Assembly (NCBI GenBank): GCA_944989445.1
Contig: CALYLW010000060.1
Span: 809,959 to 873,958 of the forward strand
Length of the DNA: 64,000 bases
Direction: 5' to 3'
Source: Ampullaceana balthica
Lineage: Eukaryota; Mollusca; Gastropoda; Lymnaeidae
A model generated the notes under the pieces. That model was not told the DNA's origin and did no database searches. It worked only from the letters and a program-made list of their open reading frames with translations. This document shows positions 26,693 through 40,398 of the stretch, piece after piece (within the stretch, counting starts at the first letter, position 1; each line of letters begins with the position of its first letter). The position numbers were made by a program, and so were the translations under genes.

Positions 26693-27199
26693 CATCCACA
26701 CAGATTCGTTGACTTAACATAAAATTCATTTGGCTGAAAATGTGAAGACTTCATTCGGTATTTCCAAAGAGGAAATTAATACACTGACTATGTCACGTTT
26801 ATGGGAAGTTAAAATATGTGATGTTCAAACGTTGACTATTTGAAAGTGTGTTGGTGCGGTTGATTAAGAATCGAACCATCAATAACATGGAAAGTTTAAA
26901 CCTGCTGAGCCAAATCACCATTTCGTTTTCTTTTCTTTTTTTTAAATCGTTGTACATATTTATTTCTTACCTATCTCAACATGAAGGTGGTACCTTTAAA
27001 TAGGCTGCGTTCTTAATCACATTCCCTTCTGAAATATCCCAGAGTGGATACACACAGAAATAAGTCCCTCGGAGTACGTCATTCAGAAGTAATATGTGCC
27101 TAAATTTTGGACTGGTCTACCCAACGACTATGAAGTATTTAAGAAAAATCATTTTATTCACGGTGTCATTTAATTAACCAACACGTCCTTTTATTATTA
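26693..27199. other. No gene seen
   Basis: Ordinary AT-rich sequence between the 38-bp array and the shared-core repeats. Confidence 0.4.
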
Positions 27200-28056
27200 A
27201 ATCATTTATATTAACTTCGAAATCTTGTCTGTCGTCATCTCTTCGTACGTCGGTCGGGCGGAAAAACAAAAGTAAAAAATGACCCACTTCCCGTGATGCT
27301 ATCGAGCTGCAATTTCGCACATAGACCCGTGTTACCTAACAATGCATCGTATCAAAATTTCAGATCGATCGAACGTACCGTAATTAAAAATATGCATTTT
27401 AGTTTATCTATATAAAACTATATGTAGCAGTCGTAATTGTTTACATTTTACGGGTCAGTTGACTTCACGCCAGCCATTGATGACCACATCTCGTGTTTTG
27501 ACCAGGGAGATTTCACTCAGTTTCAGGCTGTAAATGTTTGAACATAATCAATAATTTAAGTGTTCTGTCTCATATATAAGGGATTTTTAGTCCAAATCTT
27601 TGTTTTTAAGGTGTTTTTTTTATATTAAATCCTTTATATTAACTTCGAAATCTTGTCGTCATCTCGTTCGCGGGCGGGAAAACAAAAGTAAAACATGACA
27701 CACTTCCCGTGATGCTATCGAGCTGCAATTTCGCACATAGACCCGTGTTACCTAACAATGCAGCGTGCCAAAATTTCAGATCGATCCAATGTACTGTAAT
27801 TAAATTAATGCACTTTTAGTTTATCTATATATACTTACAGGTAATTCAATTTCACCGTTTGTTATTGTTCGGCGTCCCGTGCCACTTGAGTCGTTCACGC
27901 ATGCCATCGGTGACCACACCTACCCCTCCCCCCGGTTTTACAGCAAAGGGGACTTAAGTCAGTTTCAGTCCGTAAATGTTTTTCGCGATTAGTTCTGTCT
28001 CATATATAAGGGATTTATAGTGAAAAACTTTGTTTTTACGGTGTTGTTTTTTTTAC
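27200..28056 (+). repeat. Two tandem copies of a shared-core repeat, about 428-bp period
   Basis: TTTATATTAACTTCGAAATC occurs at 27205 and 27633. Each copy continues through ACTTCCCGTGATGCTATCG, ATAGACCCGTGTTACCTAAC, the core AATGCA(T/G)CGT..TCAGATCGATC, a GTTCTGTCTCATATATAAGG segment and an AAACTTTGTTTTTA-like end. A third copy is at 40735-41250. Gaps are filled with copy-specific sequence. No protein is encoded. Confidence 0.92.
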
Positions 28057-28224
28057 AATAATAACCCCTGCTATCACACCCATGTCCTGGTGAAGAGATG
28101 GTTTGATGCTTGTGTGTGGGGGGGGGGTAGTCCTCATTTTTGACCCCATTGGGTTGTTACAAATCTAGGCTGTTCAAATCTCTCAAGTTATAAGTTTAAT
28201 TTCTCGAAAATATTAAAAACATCT

Positions 28225-28227
<3 letters not shown>

Positions 28228-28290
<63 letters not shown>
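28228..28290. repeat. (TA)n microsatellite
   Basis: Uninterrupted TA dinucleotides over about 62 bases. Confidence 0.97.
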
Positions 28291-28292
<2 letters not shown>

Positions 28293-28969
28293 TTGTGTGA
28301 ATTCATATTCTGTTTATCCCTGGTGGAATTTCCAACAAAATTTTAAAATAACCTTTTTAATTTGTCGAACTTAAAAATAATTTTTAAAATAAAAAGAAAA
28401 TTAAACTACTAAAAATAAAGTAGACAAGACAACGAAAGGAACCTCCTCTTTCATATCAAATTATTTAAAGGGGACTTCTTTTCTATTAATAAACATTGAT
28501 ATAATTAGATAAATTTAGTTTCCTACAGATCTATTACCCAGGCGATATCCTGTAAATACCTTGTTGACATTTAGGCTTCCTTGTGAGAGCGTCGAGTATT
28601 TACTTCCGGGAATTTCCTGCCTTGTTTTGGGCTGGCTAGGGAAACACCAACAGCACGCTAAAAATAGATCATGTTTCTGTCGTTATCAAGCTGAAACCAA
28701 AAATGTCGGGAAATTTTATCACAATTGTTAATAAAAAATTGCATAAAGTAAAAATATTGAAATTAAAAATAATTTGCAAAGATTTCCTTGATCTATATTT
28801 GTTTCTGCAAGGGGGATAATATACAACTGTGCTTTTTCCCCTCATTAATTAAAATAGAAAAATATTTGTGTCGTTTTGTTAATAATGTAACAGTGGCCTT
28901 ACGATTTTAGGAAAATCACCGTTATAGATGACAAACTATTATAGGGGGCGTGACAATTCTATTAGCCCC
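28291..28969. other. No gene seen
   Basis: AT-rich sequence without recognisable features. Confidence 0.4.
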
Positions 28970-30808
28970 AAACTGGTCTGTTTAGAGACCAATCATGGTA
29001 GTTGTCTCACACTAGTCAGATAATAGACTAATCATGGTACGGGCCTCACACTGGCCAAGCAGAACCTGACGTTGGTCAGGTAGGGCTGTCACACATACCT
29101 TAGGTGTGGGCCTCATACTGGTGAGGTATTGGCCTCACATTGATCAGGTATTAGCCTTACACTGGCGAGGTATTGGACTAACACTGATCAGGTATTGGCC
29201 TCACACTGATCAGGTATTGGCCTCACACTGATCAGGTATTGGCCTCACACTGATCAGGTATTGGCCTCACACTGATCAGGTATTGGACTAACACTGATCA
29301 GGTATTGGACTAACACTGATCAGGTATTGGCCTCACACTGATCAGGTATTGGACTCACACTGATCAGGTATTGGACTAACACTGATCAGGTATTGGCCTC
29401 ACACTGATCAGGTATTGGACTAACACTGATCAGATATTGGCCTCACACTGATCAGGTATTGGACTAACACTGATCAGGTATTGGACTCACACTGATCAGG
29501 TATTGGACTCACACTGATCAGGTATTGGCCTCACATTGATCAGGTATTGGCCTCACACTGATCAGGTATTGGCCTCACACTGATCAGGTATTAACCTCAC
29601 ACTGATCAGGTATTGGACTAACACTGATCAGGTATTGGACTCACACTGATCAGGTATTGGCCTCACATTGATCAGGTATTGGAATAACACTGATCAGGTA
29701 TTGGCCTCACACTGATCAGGTATTGGACTAACACTGATCAGGTATTGGCCTCACACTGATCAGGTATTGGCCTCACACTGATCAGGTATTGGACTAACAC
29801 TGATCAGGTATTGGACTAACACTGATCAGGTATTGGACTCACACTGATCAGGTATTGGACTCACATTGATCAGGTATTGGACTAACACTGATCAGGTATT
29901 GGACTAACAATGATCAGGTATTGGACTAACACTGATCAGGTATTGGCCTCACACTGATCAGGTATTGGCCTCACATTGATCAGGTATTGGCCTCACACTG
30001 ATCAGGTATTGGCCTCACACTGATCAGGTATTGGACTAACACTGATCAGGTATTGGACTCACACTGATCAGGTATTGGACTAACACTGATCAGGTATTGG
30101 CCTCACACTGATCAGGTATTGGCCTCACATTGATCAGGTTTTGGACTAACACTGATCAGGTATTGGCCTCACACTGATCAGGTATTGGCCTCACACTGAT
30201 CAGGTATTGGCCTCACATTGATCAGGTATTGGCCTCACACTGATCAGGTATTGGCCTCACACTGATCAGGTATTGGCCTCACATTGATCAGGTATTGGAC
30301 TAACACTGATCAGGTATTGGCCTCACACTGATCAGGTATTGGCCTCACACTGATCAGGTATTGGCCTCACATTGATCAGGTATTGGACTAACACTGATCA
30401 GGTATTGGCCTCACACTGATCAGGTATTGGCCTCACACTGATCAGGTATTGGACTCACACTGATCAGGTATTGGCCTCACATTGATCAGGTATTGGCCTC
30501 ACATTGATCAGGTATTGGCCTCACACTGATCAGGTATTGGCCTCACACTGATCAGGTATTGGCCTCACACTGATCAGGTATTGGCCTCACACTGATCAGG
30601 TATTGGCCTCACACTTGCCAGGTATTGGCCTCACACTTGCCAGGTATTGGCCTCACACTTGCCAGGTATTGGCCTCACACTTGCCAGGTATTGGCCTCAC
30701 ACTGATCAGGTATTGGGCTCACACTGATCAGGCAGGGGTCTCACAATGATACGGTACGGGCCTCACACTGGTCAGGTATGGGTCTCACACTGGTCAGGTA
30801 TGGGTATA
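28970..30808. repeat. 22-bp satellite, about 78 regular copies
   Basis: The unit is CTCACACTGATCAGGTATTG followed by GC. It is regular from about 29102 and degenerate on the left from 28970. Variation is concentrated at one junction (GGCCTCACA, GGACTAACA, GGACTCACA). A run of four units with CTTGCCAGG sits near the right edge (30613-30695). Nearly every unit contains the palindrome TGATCA. Confidence 0.98.
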
Positions 30809-32924
30809 GTGTCACAGCATCATCATGGTAGGGGCACAACTCCATGGCCAGTTGTGTTTCCACTAATTCTCACAGTAAAAGAGTCCAAGTTTGTTTGGTT
30901 TGTATATTTGAATATTTGAAGGTTTGTTCTGCAAACACAAAAACTTAGCCAATCTCATTCTCATTTTTAGCTGTAGTCTATGTCAAAGATGACTAATTAT
31001 TGAAACTTTTTAGAAATTAGTCAGACCAATAGCCTTGATATTCTTGCCCCACAACATCAGTTCAAATGTCAAGGTGGGGGTGAATCATTCATTTCATCCA
31101 GATGTCAGTTGATTAAATTGAATCTTCATCTAAGGAAGTACTTCAAAGTGGTAAAATGTTGTTGTTTTTTTAAAAAACTTTTTTTAAATAGAAATTTCGA
31201 AGTCTGGTAGTGATAATGCGATAGTTTAATATTGTGACTAACCGGAAAGTTTAAAATGCTAACAAATGACAAATTAACTTTTACAGGGAAATACGTAGTC
31301 TGTTAAATGTAGACGCCAAAAGTTCGGTAGATTCACGGTTTGAAGTTTAGATCAAATTTTGGCTACACGAAATCCCCTCGAACTGGAATCTTCAAGGAAG
31401 TAACAAAACTGATTGCTAATTACAGAACTGCCGAAAACATCCTCTGTTTACAGAGCAGTTTTTAAATGGATATTTAAAAAAGAAAGAATAATTAAAAAAT
31501 AAAAAAAAAGAACTGAAACATTATGACTAGAATGATTGATGTGTAGAAAACAACCTTAAAAAGAAGTATTTCACTCCCGTGTATACAACAGGGCTAAAAT
31601 TGTTGGTGTTCCTTCAAGAGAGACCCAATGTCTGTTTCAGTTCGTGTGATTGACATAGACTTCAACTCACGCTATCGTGACTAATAGCCACCACTGTGCT
31701 TCCTTGGCTTGTCCCACTAAACTACTGTGGATTGAGTCATTTCCTTGAAAAAAATGAATAGCCTCAGTTGAAAGACAGTGTCTGGTGGTCTCATTATGTC
31801 CTACAGAATTACTCATTTTAAAGCCAATCAAAGATTAGATTAAGTTTTATTTTTTTAATATGTGTGCTTGGGAACAAATAAGTATCTAATTGAAATCAAA
31901 TTTTATTGTTAATAAAAGAAATGGTTTAAATTTCTTACACTGTATCATCCGGAAATAATTTCGATAGAATTTTCTTCTAGGTATTATGCACTGTTGAATG
32001 CAGTGTGGATTTTAATTATATTTACACAAAAATTCAACTGAATTTGTTCCAACTGGTCAACATGTTAAAAAGATTAATCTTTAAAAAAAAATTAAAAAAT
32101 AATAATAATTTACTGTTAACTAAACCAAACCAATATTAATAGATTGTAAATCTGTTTAACATTGTGTTTTCGCATGCTAATCAAGAGATGAATTGTATTT
32201 TAATTTATTTTTTTTACCACAAATTACAAATTGCCTTGTTTCCCCACACGCAATCTTACAAGAGATAGCAATTCCATAAACAGTTTATTTTGTAACTCCT
32301 TAGTCCTTGAACATTCTGGCTCCATTGTTAAAATAGACAATTTATAGACGTCATTGGTGTTTTTTTTTCTTTAAAGGAAAGTTCCATCCGCGTTGCATAA
32401 AATTTACTAAATCGCCATTTCATTCAATCATGTCTTAATTTGATGGCCTCGGGGTAAAAGGTAGAGGCACCGGTTCACTTCCCGGTAGAACAATATTTAC
32501 TTAAAAATTAATAAAGTTTTTGTTGTATTACGAGAAAGAAATCCAATCTTGTACATTATACATCAATAGTTATAGGTATTCGCTTTATTTTGTTGTAACC
32601 TTGACACACGGCTCGAACACAAAGCACGCGCAAGAAAGGGAAGGGGAATTCTCAGTTTACTCATGTTTATGTGACATCTTTTCCGGGTACTTATTCTTCT
32701 GCTCCTCCACCAACGTTTTCTTATGCTGCTTTATTTATGGAAATTGAATATGTTCCAACGACTTGTTCTGTCAGATCTTGTATCGGGAGAACTGAACGGA
32801 AGTGCTTCGAGAAGTCACTTACAGGAGATGACAATCAATACCAAGAAATGGACTCTCTTTCTTGATAGAACGAGTTTCAGACGAAACCAAAGACTTCCTT
32901 GAAACTGTGATGTTTTGTAATACT
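30809..32924. other. No gene seen
   Basis: About 2.1 kb of AT-rich sequence with no recognisable coding region, transposon end or tandem array. Short open frames at 32520-32865 have no recognisable product. Confidence 0.4.
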
Positions 32925-33080
32925 TAATGCCATCTCAAACTGTCATCTGAATAATGTCATCTGACACTGTCATCTGAATGATTGCATCTGAAACTGTCAT
33001 CGAAATGATTTCACCCGAAACTGTCATCTGAATGATGTCGTCTGAAAGCTGTCATCTGTAGACTGTAATTTGAATTTTGT
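32925..33080. repeat. Degenerate CTGTCATCTGAAT repeats
   Basis: CTGTCATCTGAATGAT and close variants occur about seven times at intervals of roughly 15-30 bases. This is an old minisatellite. Confidence 0.8.
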
Positions 33081-33754
33081 CATGCAATGCATGATTTGCT
33101 TGTATCTAGACATGATCAAAATAACGCCCTTAACGCGCCTGACTGCAACAGGACATGTCATGGTTTACATTTCGCCACCCTAGAATAACAAGGTTCTAAG
33201 TCGAATGTGTGAGGGGGAAAATGAGTTATGGCCATCGGGTTATGGTCCATGTATCAATCTATCATGGTAAAAAATATGAAAGCTGTATCGTGAGACAATA
33301 TTGTGAGAATAACAAGGTTCTAACTCTAAATAGGCCTACTTAACATCAATTTTTCCAACGCAAATATCTCGGTTCGTCGCTTTTAAAAATTTCAAAGAAA
33401 ATACCTGTATGACATTGTTGTTTCTTTCTGTTTTTTACTACACCAATTCCTAGGCATTTTCCTTCTCCCCACCCCCCCCCCTTTTTTTTTACAAACACAT
33501 CTGTAAGCTTAAGATCATGTTTAATAATTTTCATCTAAAATCAATGTGATAACTGGCATTGTTTGTTTTTTAAGTCCATGCATGTAAAAGGCACGTAGAC
33601 CAATATTTTTATGATATTATTTACTTTTACCTAACTGTCCCTCCTAATTCATCAAAAGTTTAATACTACACTGTAGATAAATTATGTGTTCATGTAAAAA
33701 CTCTACGGATCATGTTAATTTCAAATTTCCATCAGAACAACTTTTTAACCCCGT
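33081..33754. other. No gene seen
   Basis: AT-rich spacer. AGAATAACAAGGTTCTAA-type sequence occurs twice (about 33182 and 33306). Confidence 0.4.
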
Positions 33755-35152
33755 TTTTATTAACTCGCTTTCGTTCCTGTGGCATTGTTTGTTGGTTTGT
33801 CTGTCCACAATTTTTAAAATCTGCCCACGTAAAATTAAACCATTTCTGATGGTCCTAGAGATCTCAAAATTTTACCACAGATCGATCTTGGATGACAATG
33901 CATTGTTTCAAAATTTCAGATCGATTGAATGTACCTGAATTAAATTAATGCATTTCTTAGTTTATCTTTACATAAGCATCTATACCCGCCTGCCGTAGTT
34001 TAACTTCACGTGACGAGTTCACCCCGTGACCTCATCGCTTTGTTATTAAACGTTGGGCGGGTGCTGATGAGGTGTTTGGTAAAATAAATAGAGGTTAAAA
34101 AATATTGTTAAAAACTAACTTTTTTAGTGGACTAAAAAGAATAAAATAAAATAAAGGTAAAAAAATTATTTTTAAAAACTACGTTTTTACAACTGGACTA
34201 AAAAGAAGAAAAGAATTTAAAACTTGTAAGTTCAATTATTTCGATTTAATATGACTAAAAACAGCTTTCAGACGACGGGTGCTTGGTATAAAAATTAAAT
34301 ATTTCTAATTTAGAAGGCAAAAGAGATATCTATAAGTGACAGAATGAGTGAACCGCATATGTTAAACCTCATAAGCGCCCGCCCCACGTTTTTTAGTCAT
34401 ATTAAATCGAAGTACTGTAACTTGCAAGTTTTAAATTATTTTCTTCTTTTTAGTCCGCTTGTAAAAACGTTGTTTTAAAAAATCATTTGTTTACCTTTAT
34501 TTATTACCACGTTTTTATTAACTTGCTTTCGTGTCCACAATTTTTTCAAATCTGTCAACGTAAAATTGAACCATTTCTGATAGTCCTAGAGACCTCAAAA
34601 TTTTACCACAGATAGATCTTGGATGACAATGCATTGTATTAAAATTTCACATCGATCGAATGTACCGTTATTAAATTATTGAAATTTTTAGTTTATCTAT
34701 ATATAAGCATCTGTACCGTCTGCTTTTGTTGACATCCATGAGTTCACCCCGTGACCACATCACCGTGTTTTTAAAACGTTGGGCGGGCGCTTATGAGGTG
34801 TTTGGTATTAAAAAAAATAGAGGCAAAAAAATATTTTTAAAAACCACGTTTTTGTAAGTGAACTAAAAAGAATAAAATAAATAGAGGTAAAAAAAGATTT
34901 TTTAAATCCATGATTTTATAGTTGTACTAAAAAGAACAAAATAATTTAAAACTAATGAGTTCAAGTACTTTCATATAATATGACTAAAAACGTTGAGCCG
35001 GTGTTTGGTATAAAAATTTAAGATTTATAATTAAGAAGGCAAAAAAGATATCTATAAGTGAGAGAATGAGTGAACTGCATATGTAAAGCCTCATAAGCGC
35101 CCGCCCAACGTGGTTTTTAAAAATCTTTTTTTTTAACCTCTATTTATTTTGT
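33755..35152 (+). repeat. Shared-core/foldback repeat cluster, two tandem copies
   Basis: Two copies start CC(C/A)CGTTTTTATTAACT (33750 and 34505) and run through CCATTTCTGAT and the core ACAATGCATTGT..TTTCA(G/C)ATCGAT; the offset is about 731 bp. Each is followed by ACGTTGGGCGGG and by two direct copies of a segment of about 67 bp ending GGACTAAAAAGAA. Beyond this lies an inverted arm. 34150-34285 pairs with 34367-34505 (ATTTAATATGACTAAAAA against TTTTTAGTCATATTAAAT), and 34770-34800 pairs with 35088-35118 (GGGCGGGCGCTTATGAGG against CCTCATAAGCGCCCGCC). No protein is encoded. Confidence 0.88.
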
Positions 35153-36951
35153 TCAAGTTGTTAAAGATTAGACGTTCATATTGCCACAGAGGCACGTGTT
35201 TTCCCGCTCAATGTGACAGCTGGAGGCATGTTGCTGTTGCACATATGGCCTTTCATCTGTCACGATACGGTCCCAAACTTGACCATACTACTGACCACAC
35301 TACTGACCACACAAAATCCATCCACATCTGCTGATTCCCCTGTAAACAATTTCGTTGTTAGTTTTTGTTTTCTCTGCAACAAGTTTCTAGTTCTCCTCAG
35401 ACAATGTGTTTATCAGTAGTTGTTTTTTTTTGTTTTTTGTTTTTTTTCTGGACAAAAAACACGAAGCGACCTTGACACAGATGGTTTGTATCAGAGCACG
35501 CCTAAATGAGTGCAGAAGGCACTTGTATTTTACTTTCCCGTTAAAAGTTTTTTCCTCTAATAAGGTCGACAGAAGTGTAAACACGGCCGGGGAACACCGG
35601 GAAATTCAAAGTTGTTTTCATTCCTGTGGCATTGACAGCCGAGCCAAAAGCTTTGTATTATTATAATCAGGGGTTCTTAAAAAGGATTAAGTAGAGTCCC
35701 TATGGTGGTAACAGTTTTTGTTGATCAAAATATTCTTTCAAATGTATTTCATTTTTCGTATGATCTACTCTTTTAGACAGGTATACAACTATTATAATCA
35801 CTATATTCTTTTCTATTCAAGATGGTCTTTTGATGAATTCGGAAGATAAGTATTTTTTCCCTCGAGTATTTATTGTGAAATTAAAATAGCTAGACAGATT
35901 TTCAGTACGTAATAGACAGAGTTTTACTAAACGATAGCTATCGAGAGTAATCGAGACTTTCAGTACACAATATCTCAAAAGGAATTCCCTTCGTTGACTG
36001 TAATGTAAACAGCAGTAGATAAACCTTTAAGCTGTAAAGAAAACAAAGTGCTGCGAATTTTACAAAAAGGATATTTTTGTTTTATTTTTTGCAGGTGTTA
36101 ATTAATAGAATTGAATTTATTCGTGAACAGAATTTCTTCACACCATATTGTTTAAAATTTGCTTAGAATCCATAAAACTTGTTGTGTGGACTCATACACT
36201 TAATAAAAAATAATATTTTGAAAAAGTTTATATAAAACAGTATGAATAGGTTTCACATTTTGGCTCATAGAAAGGTTCTTATGATATGAAGATGTTGAGT
36301 CGTTGTGTTAGAGACTCAAGCAAAGTCCCCATTTTTCAAACAAATATGAGGCCTGTTTGTTCTTTGAGAACCGTTGTTTGTAACTCTTGAGTTTGTAATC
36401 AGAACAGGGGCGTAACGAATTGGAGGACCGGATTACATATGTCCAATGGCGCTGGGTAAAGGATCTCCGAAATGACGCTTACCTTGTTACATTATTGTAA
36501 GTGAATATGTGTAAGATAATAATTAAACGCTGGGGGTTGGGGTAATTTTATAGTTTGTGCACAAGCGTAAAATATGTTCTCTACGCCTCTGAATCAGACA
36601 TAGTTATCTATACACATGTTATTACGCAGTCTCTGCCATTGTCTAACATTTATTTTCTTAAGTAGTACCATGATAGGATATTACTTCTGGTATGTCACGA
36701 ATAAAATGAGACGGAAAACTTGAAATAAATGCTCATGGTTTAAGTGAACTGTTCAGCTAACTGATGTTCCATCCAACAACACCAGGTTACAGAGAAGACC
36801 TGACGGTCCTCCCACCCAAACAGGGGTGACCTTGAGCTACCTAAACAAATGAGTCTCACACTTGGGGGGGGGGCACCTGGACAATTACTCAAAGGCAGGT
36901 TTTAAATAAGGCCAAGAATTAATCCAAAATTTTTAACTGTCCATGCCGCAC
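35153..36951. other. No gene seen
   Basis: No recognised coding region. A short frame at 35406-35666 is not convincing. AGGGGCGTAACGAATTGG at about 36408 recalls a hAT-like terminus but has no partner. Confidence 0.4.
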
Positions 36952-37056
36952 AAAAGAGATGTGCTGTGCTACTGGAAAGAGGTGTGCTGTCCTACAGGAA
37001 AGAGGTGAGATGTGCTACAGGAAAGAGGTGTGCTGTGCTAAAGGAAAGAGGTGTGG
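36952..37056. repeat. 23-bp tandem repeat, about 4.5 copies
   Basis: GGAAAGAGGTGTGCTGTGCT plus ACA repeats at 36974, 36997, 37020 and 37043 with single-base changes. Confidence 0.93.
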
Positions 37057-38989
37057 TTTACACCACAGCACCATAAGACAGTCAGCAAGCTTGAATCACT
37101 TCCTTAATTCTTGGAAATGCAACTAAATATGGAAATTATATTTCTGTGCACATTCTTTGTTCTGGTTATTTTAACTTCCCGGTTAGGTCTTTCTTCTTCT
37201 AGTTTCAATTTCCACGTGTAAATTAAAACTTTGGTGTTAGTCTTTTGGTGTTTACGTAGAGTGTAGAGGAAGCTAAAAAAAACGTTTATTAATTAAAATA
37301 ACTACAATAATCTGGATTCAGTTATAGTTTATAGATATTCTCTCTGCAGTTTATAGGATGCATCTGGGCAGTGATGGCTGTATCACAATCCAACAGTAGT
37401 ATTGTTGATAGGATGTATTTGTGCAGTGATTGCTGTATCACAATCTAACAGTAGTATTGTTTCAATTCAATGCGCTGTCGAAATGGAGATGTTTTTTTTT
37501 CCTTTTCTCCCAAACCTTTTATACTGTGACAGTTCAATTACCTTTGTACCAACAGATAATAATGGCACTGTGGAAATGAATCCCCCAAAACAACTATTAG
37601 CTGTTAGTTAAGTTACATTTAATATGTTTAAAATGCACGTTTAACTATTTAATTTGTGTATAGCTATAAGAGTATTTTCGACCTGTATAACAATGCAGTA
37701 CGCTGGCCTTAAAAACAAAGCACTATGCCTCTGTGTGTTACGACGTTGATTAATCTCCATGCAAACACCCATTCCAGATATCAGGACTGTACACTACTGG
37801 TCATGATATTGGAGGCCATAAGATGATGTCAAGTTAGTGCAGGTCTATGTGACCTTGAACCTTGTCTAGTGTGAACCCTCGTGACTAACTTGACCCTTGA
37901 ACTAGGAATGTTGAACTGTTGATTTCCAGGGAAAGACGACAGAGCGATGATGTGCTTACAGACACCAAAGTTCGATATACGGTTGTAAACAAAGAAAGTT
38001 ACCACAACAAAGTATAAACGATTGTGATAAGCAGCCCTGCGATTGTCAGCTACAAGTACTGAGACACGATCTGAGACACGATCTGAGACACGATCACTTT
38101 ATCGAACACTCTATGACCTCCGCATTTTTTAAAAAAAAATCTTTCTATCACTTCTATTTCCACGAAGGCGACAAGTAGGCTATCAATGTAATGCAGGAGT
38201 TTATTTCTGCGTGATAAACTAAGGGGCCTCTGACCTACGTCCGCCCTATGACTTGTACCAATATGCTGTTCTCTATAGGTTGCAGAGCTAAAGACAATCC
38301 AAATGTTTTAGGTCTTGCGCAACGTCTCGTAGTGACTTATCTACAACTTCCGGGTTGGTGTAAGTGTAAGGAAGCCGGAGATGACTCATTGATGTCGAGA
38401 GTGTGACGTCACGGCTCAGCCCGCCAAAAGCCATTCTGTAATCACAGGGCGTGATTTTTTAATTATTTTTTTTTCATTGAATCGCGCGGGAGAATTAAAT
38501 TTCCGGGTCCAAATTCCAAGGCTAAATTTAATTTAAATTAAACTAAGAGCAATTGCATGTTGTAAATGAAGTTCCTCGTCTGGTTCACTTTCCCATCACC
38601 GTCCAGCCATTGCCAGTACTCGTATTTCCACGAACTCTTGGACATGTCCCACGATTATGTTCAGCAGTCACGGGTATCAAGTGGCACATCATGACGTCAC
38701 ACTGAGGGCGCCGCTGTCGGCTACATAACGCGACATCTGATCATGGGATTCCGAGTAGGTCAATAGATAACGACCTGTGATTGGATGTATTGGTCACCTT
38801 TTTACTAGTAATTTTTGTTTAGATAATTTGAAGAATTTGGGGCCTGTTCTCCCGGGTGTTTAAGGTAATCATAAGGGCAATGCCTGTACGGCGCAGGTCG
38901 TAACTATGGGGTTATAGAACTCTAATCAAGCTCAGATTTGAACAAAGTTAATTCATATTTTAAATCACCTGCAGGTTTTGATTTTTACT
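37057..38989. other. No gene; minor duplications
   Basis: A duplication of about 58 bp is seen at about 37353-37462 (GCAGTGATNGCTGTATCACA followed by ATC(C/T)AACAGTAGTATTGTT). GAGACACGATCT is present three times at 38060-38093. Otherwise nothing is recognisable. Confidence 0.5.
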
Positions 38990-39300
38990 AGAGGTCCTTA
39001 TGCCATCTTTAAGTCTTGAAGCCAAATATAGGTCTTGATGTCATCCACAAGTCTTTATGTCAACTATATGTCTTGATGTCATTCACAGGTCTTTATGTCA
39101 ATCGCAAATGTTCACGTCTCTTAGAGTTCTTGGTGTCAAATATAAGATCTTGATGTCATCTATCGGTCTTGAAGTCCAATTTAGGTCTTGAGGTCAACTT
39201 TAGGTCTTGATGTTAACTACAGGTCTTGTTGTCAACTAGAGGTATTGAGGTCATCTATATATTGATATCAACTAAAGATTTTATGTCAACTAAAACACAG
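38990..39300. repeat. Degenerate minisatellite of about 20 bp
   Basis: Variants of AGGTCTTGATGTCAACTAT recur about 14 times with uneven spacing. Confidence 0.85.
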
Positions 39301-39984
39301 GAAAGGATTAGATAGCATTTGTCAAGAACTTTAATGATATATCAAGGCGACTTTTATTTGCTTTAATTGTTTTCTTTTTATTTAAATTTAGTTTCATGTA
39401 GGTTTAGCAATTGCCATTGTATTGGCAGTCCTTTAAAAGAAATAATTGAACTCCTAGAAAATAGGCGCTAATGACGTAACTAGTCTTCGTCTCCAGTAGG
39501 AATATATTGACCTTATTACGTCAAAGCTTTGGGCCTACTCTAAGGCAGTAGGTAAAAAAATAGCAATCATCTTTTGACACAAATTATTGCGCTTTGTTCT
39601 TGTCTCGCTACAGACATAAACTAATAATTAAAGTAGAAGTGAATAAATAGCTTCTGTCTTCCACAAGTCTGGGTAACAGTAGCTATTGAAATCTATTTAT
39701 GTAGCCAGCTTCCCAGGAGAAAGGAGTTAATGAACTACAAGGATCAATTTTCACCCGTACAAGACAAGATGTCATTAGTGCGTCATGATCAGAGTACAGG
39801 TGTCATTAGTGCGTCATGATCAGTACAGTGCCTTCAGACGATAGGCTACCGGAGCGGTTCTCATGTTAATGACAGTGCTATATTTAAATTGAAATTAAAA
39901 CATAATTAATAACCGATGAGCGATGTGGTTTGGGGGGGGGGTGTTCGGGACTTTGTTTCTCTAGTCAACATGTCAACAAATACC
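39301..39984. other. No gene seen
   Basis: A short tandem duplication TCATTAGTGCGTCATGATCA (about 39771 and 39801) is the only structure. A run of nine G is at 39932. Confidence 0.45.
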
Positions 39985-40398
39985 ATGAAAGGCAGAGATG
40001 TTAATGAAAAGATGAAAGGCAAAGATGTTGATGACAAGATAAAAGGTAAAGATGTTGATGACAAGATAAAAGGTAAATATGTTCATGACAAGATGAAAGG
40101 CAAAGATGATGGTGACAAGATAAAAAGTAAAGATGTTGATGACAAGATAAAAGGTAAAGATGTTCATGTCAAGATGAAAGGCAAAGATGTTGATGACAAG
40201 ATAAAAGGTAAAGATGTTGAGGACAAGATAAAAGGTAAAGATGTTGATGACAAGATGAAAGGCAAAGATGATGGTGACAAGATAAAAGGTAAAGATGTTG
40301 ATGACAAGATAAAAGGTAAAGATGTTGATGACAAGATAAAAGGTAAAGATGATGATGACAAGATGAAAGGCAAAGATGATGATGACAAGATGAAAGGG
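39985..40398 (+). repeat. 27-bp tandem repeat, 15 copies, within a 188-residue open frame
   Basis: The unit reads as the 9-residue period (M/I)KGKDVDDK on the plus strand, repeated 15 times without a stop. The open frame is 39916-40482, with an ATG at 39916 and a C-terminus containing a hydrophobic stretch (FCYYFFYLVILFVSF). The minus strand is also open (a Ser/Leu/Pro-rich 9-residue period). Units differ at a few codons, mostly V/D, D/H/G and M/I. Several of these changes alter amino acids, so purifying selection is not evident. No signal peptide, splice structure or homologue is recognisable. I class it as a satellite that happens to be open; a lysine/aspartate-rich protein or exon cannot be excluded. 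Confidence 0.9.
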
